Origin: Chengkuizengella sediminis
Lineage (GTDB): Bacteria; Bacillota; Bacilli; Paenibacillales; KCTC-33759
Direction: 5' to 3'
Assembly (NCBI RefSeq): GCF_010078385.1
Contig: NZ_SIJC01000001.1
Coordinates: 892,162 to 956,161, forward strand
DNA: 64,000 nucleotides
Of the stretch, positions 28,974 to 35,914 are shown in pieces; position 1 is the stretch's first letter; every line of letters starts with the position of its first letter. The notes under the pieces were generated by a model, which saw only the letters and a program-made list of their open reading frames with translations, ran no database searches and was not told the origin of the DNA. The translations under genes and the position numbers were made by a program.

Positions 28974-29162
28974 CACACTCCTACCTCCAAAACTTGTAAC
29001 TTACACTTTTCATCTATGAATCTTTTGAATTTCTTCTATATTCTATTATACGAGTTAAGATGAATTAACACAATCTATCAAAAAAAACTTTAGATGGCAT
29101 ATATTTCCTGATTACATACCACTCTTTTCCTATTAAAATATAAAATAGGGAGGAGATTTAGC

Positions 29163-30569
29163 TTGATGGAAAAATGTAAACACACGGTTATTTTCTTGAT
29201 GATTCTTTTTGTGATTTTTCCAAATTATGCTCAAGCTTTGAAAGTGGTAATAGATGCAGGTCACGGTGGGAAAGATCCAGGTGCATTGGGTGTTAATGGA
29301 CTGAAAGAAAAGGATGTTAATCTAGACATCTCATTTAAAGTAAGAAATATTTTGGAAGAGCGTGGACATGAGGTTATTTTAACTAGGGAAAATGATACTT
29401 ACATAAGCTTGCAAGATAGAGTCAAATTTACAAATCAACAAAATGCAGATTTATTTGTATCAATTCATGCAAATGCTCATCACGATCCATCCATTAAAGG
29501 TAGTCTGGTAATCTACTATAATAATCAATATCCAGATAAGGATTACCCGGCTAGTAAAGCAATGTCTGTTTTAACACCCTATAGTAAGACACTGGCGCAA
29601 TCCGTTCTAAATGGACTGGTAACCGAAGCCGAGACGAAAAACCTTGGTTTAATGTCCAAAGCTGTTTATGTCGCTCGCATGGGCTCAATTCCAAGTATTT
29701 TAGTTGAAACTGCTTTTTTAAGCAATGAACAAGATGCTGAGAGATTAGTTGACGAAAGTGAAAGACAAAAAATGGCCATAGGAATTGCAAATGGTCTTGA
29801 ATCATTCGAACCCATCACTTTTTGGGATGCTTTGGATCACTGGGCGATTACGTCTATCATTCGACTTCAGGATAATGATCTAATCATTGGATATAACAAT
29901 AGTTATGAACCCAACCGATCATTAACTAGAGCTGAATTTTTAGCAATGATGGATCGTATTTTTTATTTTACTAGTGACAAGGTTTCTGAAAATGAGCAAG
30001 AAACAAATGAACCACTTGATAATTTGAGCGATGAACAACCCACTCCTATTTCAGAAGAAGAAACAGAATCAACTCAAGAAAATAATGTATCAGATCGAGA
30101 AAATAGCAACCATGAGCAAAATAATTCAAACACAGACTTAAATGAAACCAATGAAAAAGAATCAACATCAGATAATACAAATGAGTTTGATTCTAATAAA
30201 CAAACAAAAGTAGAGACAAAAGACTTTAAAGATCTATCCGCTGATCATTGGGCTTTTAAAATCATTCAAGAAGCAGTGAATAATGGTTATATTCTAGGGT
30301 ATCCAGATGAAACAATTCGACCTAATGAACCTATTTCAAGAGCTGAGGTTTCGGTTATTTTTAATCGTATCTGGAATGAAAATGAAATGACAGTAACGGA
30401 AGAAACGTTTTTATATGAAGATGTTTCAGAGGAAAAGTGGTACGCTGAGTCTGTCTATCTGTTAAAAGAACTTTCTCTTTTAAATGGAATAACAGAAACC
30501 ACCTTTGGACCTGAGCGTAATATGACCCGTGCTGAATTAGCTGTTATGGTTGATAGATTTTTGTACTAA
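29163..30569 (+). CDS. N-acetylmuramoyl-L-alanine amidase with three SLH domains
   Basis: A secreted cell-wall hydrolase that would cut the bond between muramic acid and the stem peptide. The 468 residues have a signal peptide (about 1-25), an Amidase_3 domain (about 28-218) with zinc ligands in DAGHGGKDPGA (His), a downstream Glu in KEKDVNLDISFK, SIHANAHHD (His) and the catalytic Glu in SILVETAFLSN, one SLH domain (about 222-270), an acidic Asn/Glu/Ser-rich linker (about 275-355), and two more SLH domains (about 358-407 and 418-468). SLH triplets bind pyruvylated secondary wall polymer, so the enzyme is held at the surface. GGGAGGAG lies upstream; TTG 29163 and ATG 29166 are both possible starts. 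Confidence 0.92.
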   Translation: MMEKCKHTVIFLMILFVIFPNYAQALKVVIDAGHGGKDPGALGVNGLKEKDVNLDISFKVRNILEERGHEVILTRENDTYISLQDRVKFTNQQNADLFVSIHANAHHDPSIKGSLVIYYNNQYPDKDYPASKAMSVLTPYSKTLAQSVLNGLVTEAETKNLGLMSKAVYVARMGSIPSILVETAFLSNEQDAERLVDESERQKMAIGIANGLESFEPITFWDALDHWAITSIIRLQDNDLIIGYNNSYEPNRSLTRAEFLAMMDRIFYFTSDKVSENEQETNEPLDNLSDEQPTPISEEETESTQENNVSDRENSNHEQNNSNTDLNETNEKESTSDNTNEFDSNKQTKVETKDFKDLSADHWAFKIIQEAVNNGYILGYPDETIRPNEPISRAEVSVIFNRIWNENEMTVTEETFLYEDVSEEKWYAESVYLLKELSLLNGITETTFGPERNMTRAELAVMVDRFLY

Positions 30570-30572
30570 ATA

Positions 30573-30599
30573 AAAGCTCGCCATCGGCGAGCTTTTTTT
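30573..30599 (+). terminator. Bidirectional intrinsic terminator
   Basis: AAAGCTCGCC and GGCGAGCTTT flank a 3-base loop and are followed by a T run; on the minus strand the same stem is followed by TTTTATTT. It serves the amidase gene and probably the convergent spoIIB-like gene. Confidence 0.93.
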
Positions 30600-30619
30600 C
30601 AATTTAAGTGGGGTGAAGA

Positions 30620-31894
30620 TTAAAGAGATACAGATATCCTTTGAAGTAAATCCTTTTGCAAAATCGTATATTGCATTAAGGCAGTTTGAGTCTGCCAAAG
30701 CAATGAAGATGATGGGTTCTTCTGATAATCCTCCAAAGAAATCATAGCTGTGCTTAATGCGCTATTCATTTTTTCAAACGTAGATTTTACTTCCTCTGGA
30801 AATCCAGCATTTACTTCTGGGATTAGTGCTGCCCAAGTTTGATGTAAACCTTTAATCGTCTCAAGAGAGCTATCCTCAAAGGACGTAAAAGATTGATCCT
30901 TTAAATGTATTAAGGTCAATTCACTAATTGTATCAACAAGGTCTGACCCCTGGGAAAAATAGGATTGAACAAAATCTGCATCATTCCCATTCCATTTCAT
31001 TTGTTGGATAGAAGGTATCTCATACGTTTTAATATAAACTTCTAAATCTTCCTGCTGCAATTTATAACTCAGTAATAGTGCATCATCTCGATTTGTTGTC
31101 ATTCCAGCAAATACATAGTAGCTATCATTTAATTCACTTACAGCAGCAAAACCATTGTTTGATAAAGCAGCTATCGCTTCCTCTGCTCCTTCCAAACTAC
31201 TGAACACACCATTTTGAAGCATGAAATAAGATTGGAATGGTATGTTTAATGAAATTGTTCCATTTAAATTCACTACTGGCTGAGGACTAGTATTATTCTC
31301 ATTTTCAAGCACTTCGTCTGAATCTGAGGGTGAGATTGAATCAATTTTTGTTTGATCTATTTCACTGACCGACTGTGGATTGTCAGAGAAAAAAGATAAT
31401 ACAAAAAAACCAAATGCAATCCCTACAATGATAGCTCCAGTGAAAGAAGTGATGATTTTAAACCATGGTCTTTTTGTTTTTTTAATATACCCATAGGGGT
31501 TTCTATTTTTGTATGGATTTCTCTGGTTTTCATTTGAATATTTTGAATGTGAATCAAATTTTTCTAATAAATCATCTTCACGATCATTATCACGATGTCT
31601 TTTATCAAATCCATTATCTTGATACGTATCTGTTTCTCGTATAAGCTGTTCTAATTTAGCAGTTTCAGCATCAAATGGGCTACTCCATGCACCATAATCA
31701 GTAGTAAATTGATTTAATGGCTGAGAATCTAAGATAGGATCAGAGCGTTCATCTTCAGTTTTCGTTTCATCTGACTTTTCTATCACCTTAAACTCATTTT
31801 TATTTAGGGATATAATATCTTTTTGAGGTTCATTTTTCTTATTTATTTTATTGCCTTCTTTGTCAAAACGGTAGGTTAATCTTGCTTTATCCAA
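30620..31894 (-). CDS. spoIIB: SpoIIB-like SPOR-domain membrane protein
   Basis: SpoIIB localises engulfment proteins to the sporulation septum. The 424-residue protein has a long charged cytoplasmic N-terminus (about 1-145), one membrane helix (IITSFTGAIIVGIAFGFFVLSFF, about 148-170) and an extracytoplasmic part with a SPOR-type repeat (IPFQSYFMLQNGVFSSLEGAEEAIAALSNNGF ... YYVFAGMTTNRDDALLLSYKLQ, about 215-285). Placement next to maf/radC/mreB equals that of spoIIB in B. subtilis. Sequence similarity itself is limited to the SPOR pattern and topology, so the symbol rests largely on synteny. This is the last core gene before the NRPS cluster. Confidence 0.72.
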   Translation of the reverse strand: MDKARLTYRFDKEGNKINKKNEPQKDIISLNKNEFKVIEKSDETKTEDERSDPILDSQPLNQFTTDYGAWSSPFDAETAKLEQLIRETDTYQDNGFDKRHRDNDREDDLLEKFDSHSKYSNENQRNPYKNRNPYGYIKKTKRPWFKIITSFTGAIIVGIAFGFFVLSFFSDNPQSVSEIDQTKIDSISPSDSDEVLENENNTSPQPVVNLNGTISLNIPFQSYFMLQNGVFSSLEGAEEAIAALSNNGFAAVSELNDSYYVFAGMTTNRDDALLLSYKLQQEDLEVYIKTYEIPSIQQMKWNGNDADFVQSYFSQGSDLVDTISELTLIHLKDQSFTSFEDSSLETIKGLHQTWAALIPEVNAGFPEEVKSTFEKMNSALSTAMISLEDYQKNPSSSLLWQTQTALMQYTILQKDLLQRISVSL

Positions 31895-32004
31895 TACATA
31901 TTCCCTCCTTGTCCCAAAGCTTGTATATGAAAAGAATATGATAGAAATAAAAAGATTATGATTAATTCATTTAATAATAAAGTTATTACTTATCTATAAT
32001 TGAG

Positions 32005-32139
32005 TTATATAAAATATATTAAAAAAATGAAATCTTCAATATAGTTTCCAATCAGTTTCCAAACAAAATATAAAACAGACATTAAAATTAAAAATGTGGG
32101 GACCAGCCTAATAAGTTCAATGATTTCAATCTTATTCAC
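32005..32139 (-). CDS. Possible 44-residue membrane peptide
   Basis: In the 353-base gap between the PPTase and the spoIIB-like gene, the minus strand holds a GTG-started frame of 44 codons with AGGGGGG 7 bases upstream. The product begins MNKIEIIELIRL and is then largely hydrophobic (about residues 11-44, with a short polar break), so it would be a small membrane peptide. I do not recognise it. The strong ribosome site is the main support. A 17-base palindrome AATCTATTGTATAGATT (32170-32186) lies upstream and could be an operator. The rest of the gap shows only AT-rich sequence. Confidence 0.45.
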   Translation of the reverse strand: MNKIEIIELIRLVPTFLILMSVLYFVWKLIGNYIEDFIFLIYFI

Positions 32140-32203
32140 AAATAAGCCCCCCTATATTTAAGCTATAATCTATACAATAGATTATTTTCACCAAAATCAA
32201 ACC

Positions 32204-32231
32204 GGTCTGGAGGCTTATTTTGATCTAGACC
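32204..32231 (-). terminator. Inverted repeat after the PPTase gene, possible terminator
   Basis: GGTCTGGA and TCTAGACC form an 8-base stem with one mismatch around a 12-base loop, 17 bases beyond the PPTase stop. The following minus-strand sequence is GGTTTGATTTTGG, only moderately T-rich, so termination is uncertain. Confidence 0.4.
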
Positions 32232-32247
32232 TTAGTCTAGGTAGAGT

Positions 32248-32943
32248 TTAATAGATATGATTCAAAAAGAGGTGACACGTGTCTAATAAGGATTGAACAC
32301 GTGGTTCATCAGGAAATTGATTGTTTAATGCACATACTGAACATTTGTACAAATCATCTATTCCATATTGTTTAAAGAATACTTCCTTTAAAGGGTTTTC
32401 TGTCATTATCATTATGACATTGTTCGTTTTACGAATACTAAATGAATCAAGTGGGATGGATAACCCTCTGCCATCCGTTTTAATATAACTTTCTTTTAAA
32501 GTCCATAAATCAAAAAAATATTTTAATTTTTCAGGCTCTTCTTTTTTTGATAAATCCACTACTTCCTGTTTTGAAAAAAAACGATTAGCGATTGTGTAGT
32601 CAATTGGAGCCATTTTCTCTACGTCAATACCAATAATTGAACCATCAGTTGCACAAACCACCCAATCACCTGAATGTGAAACATTATAGTGAAATTGTGG
32701 CTTATTCAATAATATCGGCTTGCCGTAGGTATTCTTTTGAAATACAATTTCATGGTTTTTCACGTTTGTTAAATTCATAATTTCAGTTCGAATTAAAATT
32801 TCACCTAATAAAGAACGTTGAGCGTCCATTTTATTTCTATATTTATTCAATCGAACTTGTTTTTCTTTAGGTAGGTTTTTTAATAAATCTATATATAAAC
32901 CATGTTCAATCTCTGAATCTATTTTCACAGCCATGATTTTCAT
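32248..32943 (-). CDS. sfp: Sfp-type 4'-phosphopantetheinyl transferase
   Basis: This enzyme moves phosphopantetheine from CoA to the conserved serine of carrier domains and so activates every PCP/ACP of the neighbouring synthases. The 231 residues show the Sfp signature: HYNVSHSGDWVVCA (about 80-93), GIDVEKM (about 102-108, Mg-binding Asp and Glu) and WTLKESYIKTDGRGLSIPL (about 149-167). Length and motifs fit the Sfp/Gsp group rather than AcpS. It is the left-most biosynthetic gene and is divergent from the thioesterase gene. Confidence 0.95.
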   Translation of the reverse strand: MKIMAVKIDSEIEHGLYIDLLKNLPKEKQVRLNKYRNKMDAQRSLLGEILIRTEIMNLTNVKNHEIVFQKNTYGKPILLNKPQFHYNVSHSGDWVVCATDGSIIGIDVEKMAPIDYTIANRFFSKQEVVDLSKKEEPEKLKYFFDLWTLKESYIKTDGRGLSIPLDSFSIRKTNNVIMIMTENPLKEVFFKQYGIDDLYKCSVCALNNQFPDEPRVQSLLDTCHLFLNHIY

Positions 32944-32979
32944 CCTTTAGTACCTCAAATCGTAAGTTTCGTTTCATTC

Positions 32980-32985
32980 ATTATA
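32980..32985 (-). promoter_or_regulatory. -10 element for the PPTase gene
   Basis: A perfect TATAAT on the minus strand lies 36 bases upstream of the PPTase ATG. No good -35 is seen at 17 bases (TATTTA), so the promoter may need an activator or be weak. Confidence 0.4.
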
Positions 32986-33046
32986 TCGAAAAAATTGGAA
33001 AATAAATACGATATGCTTTAAACTTAGTAGATGAGGTGATTGAAGC

Positions 33047-33757
33047 ATGATGAAATTATTCTGTTTTCCATACGCAGGTGGTAGCTCTGCTATATATAGC
33101 AAATGGAAAAAACATTTTAAGCAATCTATTGAAATCGTTCCAATTGAATTAGCTGGTAGAGGAACTAGAATGGGTGAATCCTTTTACGAAAATTTAAATG
33201 AAGCTGTCGAGGATGTTTATAAAAAAATTAGTGGACAGTTAAACTCTACACCATACGCACTATTTGGACATAGCATGGGAAGCAAAATTGCCTATGAATT
33301 GTATTATAAGTTAATAAATATGAATCACAATGAACCAGAAATGATCTTTTTTTCTGGAAGCTCTGCCCCACATTCAAAAAATACAGATAAGAAACAAGTT
33401 CATTTATTACCAAATAATGAATTTAAAAGAAATGTACTAGAACTAGGCGGGACCTCTGAGGAAATTTTTGATAATAGTCAGTTAGCTGAGCTATTTGTTC
33501 CAATTATACGAGCAGACTATAAAATTGTAGAAACGTATCAATATAAACAAAAACAAAATAAAATTAATTGTAAAACAGTTGTATTATATGGCTCACACGA
33601 TAAATACATAGATATTATTAAGGAATGGGACGAACTTACTTATCAGCCATCAGACTACCATTTCATAAATGGAGGACATTTCTTTATCCAAGATCATTTG
33701 GAAAAAACGATAAAAGCCGTTGAAAGTCATTTATATATAAATAACCCTCAAAGATAA
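33047..33757 (+). CDS. Type II thioesterase (GrsT/SrfAD-like)
   Basis: A stand-alone editing thioesterase that clears misprimed or stalled carrier domains of NRPS/PKS lines. The 236 residues contain the N-terminal FPYAGGSSAIYSKW (oxyanion region), the nucleophile motif FGHSMGSKIAYEL (about 76-88), the acidic residue region LYGSHDKYI (about 187) and the catalytic His in NGGHFFIQ (about 214). GAGGTGA precedes the ATG. It is the only plus-strand gene of the cluster, divergent from the PPTase and convergent with the aminotransferase, with its own terminator. Confidence 0.93.
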   Translation: MMKLFCFPYAGGSSAIYSKWKKHFKQSIEIVPIELAGRGTRMGESFYENLNEAVEDVYKKISGQLNSTPYALFGHSMGSKIAYELYYKLINMNHNEPEMIFFSGSSAPHSKNTDKKQVHLLPNNEFKRNVLELGGTSEEIFDNSQLAELFVPIIRADYKIVETYQYKQKQNKINCKTVVLYGSHDKYIDIIKEWDELTYQPSDYHFINGGHFFIQDHLEKTIKAVESHLYINNPQR

Positions 33758-33810
33758 AGAACATCACTTCTATAACTCAATATATGCTAGTAATCTTAAA
33801 ATACATTAGA

Positions 33811-33847
33811 ACTGTCTCAATATTTAATTATGAGACAGTCCTTTTTT
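33811..33847 (+). terminator. Intrinsic terminator of the thioesterase gene
   Basis: ACTGTCTCA and TGAGACAGT pair around an 11-base loop and are followed by CCTTTTTT. It lies between convergent genes; T-run placement favours the plus strand. Confidence 0.9.
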
Positions 33848-33883
33848 CTATTAGATTTAAATTGATTTATAAATTTCGAGATT

Positions 33884-34762
33884 TCACTCTATTTTTTCTC
33901 CTTCAATTACAACATATTTTTTGAAATTTTCAAATAATTTAATAGCAAGTTTTCCAGGCTTACCTATACCTATTACTCTTCCGTCTACTTTAACTACCGA
34001 AATGATTTCTGCAGCCGTTCCAGTCATAAAAACCTCTTCTGCAGTATATACATCGTGTCTAGTGATCAACTCCTCTTCAACGTTATATCCGTATTCTGTT
34101 GCTAGATCAATCACAGTATTTCGAGTAATTCCTTCTAAAGCACCTTGAGAACATGGGGGGGTGATTAATTTTTCATTTTTATAAATAAATAAATTTTGAG
34201 TTGTACTCTCAGCAACATATCCTTCTGTGTTTAAGATCAAGCCATCTTGCATACCTGCAAGTTTTGCCTCTATCTTTACTAATATATTATTTAAATAATT
34301 TAAGGACTTTACTTGTGGTGATAAAGTATCAGCACGATTCCTCCTAGTTGGTACTGTAAGTACTTCCACTCCATTTTCATAAAATTCACTAGAAAAAGCT
34401 TCGAATTTCTCTGTTATAACAATCAATTGTGGACTCATACAAACAAATGGATCTAAGTTATAACGATCCCCTACTCCTCTAGACACAATTATTCGTATAT
34501 ACGCGGTATCTAAACGATTTTTCTTTAAAGTCTCAATTACAATATTTTTAATTTCATCATGTGTGTAGGGTATACTTAATAATAAGGAATGTGCTGAATC
34601 AAACAATCGTTCAATATGTTCTTTTAGTTTAAACACATTTCCATTGTAGGCTCTTATTCCTTCAAATACCCCATCTCCGAATAAATATCCTCTATCAAAT
34701 ACCGAAACTTTAGCATTCTCCCTATGTACATAGGTTCCATTCATAAAAATCCAGTCACTCAT
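33884..34762 (-). CDS. Cluster-borne fold-type IV aminotransferase, predicted arylglycine-forming
   Basis: A PLP aminotransferase of 292 residues, a clear paralogue of the ilvE at 9691-10569: FDRGYLFGDGVFEGIRAY, YIRIIVSRGVGD, the PLP lysine in SPQVKSLNYLNN and MTGTAAEII all align without gaps except one residue near 100. It differs at the family motif that reads EGSGDNIF in the IlvE copy and ESTTQNLF here (about 190-197), a region close to the substrate. It is the last gene of the NRPS operon, 21 bases after the dioxygenase. Its context suggests amination of (4-hydroxy)phenylglyoxylate to (4-hydroxy)phenylglycine. In known actinomycete pathways that step uses the unrelated fold-type I HpgT. 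D- versus L-product cannot be read. A branched-chain transaminase role is the alternative. Confidence 0.85.
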   Translation of the reverse strand: MSDWIFMNGTYVHRENAKVSVFDRGYLFGDGVFEGIRAYNGNVFKLKEHIERLFDSAHSLLLSIPYTHDEIKNIVIETLKKNRLDTAYIRIIVSRGVGDRYNLDPFVCMSPQLIVITEKFEAFSSEFYENGVEVLTVPTRRNRADTLSPQVKSLNYLNNILVKIEAKLAGMQDGLILNTEGYVAESTTQNLFIYKNEKLITPPCSQGALEGITRNTVIDLATEYGYNVEEELITRHDVYTAEEVFMTGTAAEIISVVKVDGRVIGIGKPGKLAIKLFENFKKYVVIEGEKIE

Positions 34763-34783
34763 TTTACTTCCTCCTGCTAAACG

Positions 34784-35899
34784 TTATAAATTGCCTCGTT
34801 TTTCTTGTTCTCTCTCTACTGCTTCAAAAAGTGCTTTTATATTCCCATTGCCAAATCCACGTGAGCCTTTACGTTGAATGACTTCAAAAAATAATGTAGG
34901 TCTATCTTGTATAGGTTGTGCAAAAATTTGAAGCAGATATCCTTCATCATCTTTATCCACTAAAATTTTATGTTTTTGTAATTCCTCTATGGATTCATCA
35001 ATTTTTCCAACTCGTTTTGGTAGCATTTGATAATAAGTTTCAGGTGTATATAGAAAATCTATCCCATTTTCATTCATTGTTTTAACCGTTTCCAGAATAT
35101 CATCTGTAAGTAAAGCAATATGTTGGATACCAGGACCTTTATTGTATTCTAAAAATTCTTCTATTTGAGATTTTTTGTCTCCTTCTGCTGGCTCAACAAT
35201 CGGGAGTTTAACCCGTTCCGTTCCATTCTGCATCACTTTTGTCATCAGTGCAGAATTCGAGGAACTAACTTCATCTTTTTTAAATGCTTTAAGTAGTTTA
35301 AAACCAAAGACATTATCATAAAAACTTACCCACGCAGGCATGTTATCTACACAGATGGCTAGATGGTCAATGCAAGTGATACCATTATGCTCTGGGAAGC
35401 TACCATTGTTTATTGATTTATAACCTGGGAAAAATACTCCTCTATAATCTTTTTTTTCTACAATTGTATGAGTAAGATCACCCAAAGTTCCAACAATCGC
35501 TTTTTTTACAATGCCATATTTATCGCTTTCTTCATAAGGGGGTTGAATACTTATTGCTCCATTAGCCACTGCATTTTCATATATTTCATCTACATCATTT
35601 ACACGAAATGCGACATCTTTTATTCCATCTCCTCTTTTATTAACAAATTGTGAAATAGGATGTTCATTAGAATGAGAGCTACTTACTACAATGCAAGTAT
35701 TTCCTTTTTTTAGTACATAGGAAGTACGATCACGATCCCCTGTTTCTAAACCACTATATGCTACGATTTTCAAACCTAAAATTCTACAATAATAATACGC
35801 AGATTGTTTTGCATTACCTACATAAAGCTCTATATAATCAATATCTTCTATCTCTTGTTTATTGGGCTTATTTATAATTGATATCATATTTTCTCTCAT
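34784..35899 (-). CDS. hmaS: 4-hydroxymandelate synthase-like Fe(II) dioxygenase
   Basis: A 371-residue member of the HPPD/HmaS family (two VOC domains). Iron ligands are His179 (IDHLAICV), His260 (GIQHIALL) and Glu339 (FFEVIQR). HPPD makes homogentisate; HmaS makes 4-hydroxymandelate from the same 2-oxo acid. Two positions lean to HmaS. Residue 235 in LPIVEP is Val where HPPDs have Asn (LPINEP). Residue 354 in GNIKALF, 15 after the iron Glu, is Ile where HPPDs have Phe (GNFKALF); the matching residue in Amycolatopsis HmaS is Ile335. Other HPPD-like residues (Phe326 in LLQIF, Pro233) are kept. No tyrosine-catabolism genes are adjacent; the neighbours are an FAD 2-hydroxyacid dehydrogenase (15 bases upstream) and an aminotransferase, which complete an arylglycine route. 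Product identity is inference. Confidence 0.75.
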   Translation of the reverse strand: MRENMISIINKPNKQEIEDIDYIELYVGNAKQSAYYYCRILGLKIVAYSGLETGDRDRTSYVLKKGNTCIVVSSSHSNEHPISQFVNKRGDGIKDVAFRVNDVDEIYENAVANGAISIQPPYEESDKYGIVKKAIVGTLGDLTHTIVEKKDYRGVFFPGYKSINNGSFPEHNGITCIDHLAICVDNMPAWVSFYDNVFGFKLLKAFKKDEVSSSNSALMTKVMQNGTERVKLPIVEPAEGDKKSQIEEFLEYNKGPGIQHIALLTDDILETVKTMNENGIDFLYTPETYYQMLPKRVGKIDESIEELQKHKILVDKDDEGYLLQIFAQPIQDRPTLFFEVIQRKGSRGFGNGNIKALFEAVEREQEKRGNL

Positions 35900-35914
35900 A
35901 CTGATCGCTTCTCC

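Noticed and set aside
34784..35899. Ordinary 4-hydroxyphenylpyruvate dioxygenase of tyrosine breakdown
   Set aside because: No homogentisate dioxygenase or fumarylacetoacetase gene is near, the neighbours are an FAD hydroxyacid dehydrogenase and an aminotransferase inside an NRPS operon, and two specificity residues differ from HPPD. Not fully excluded.
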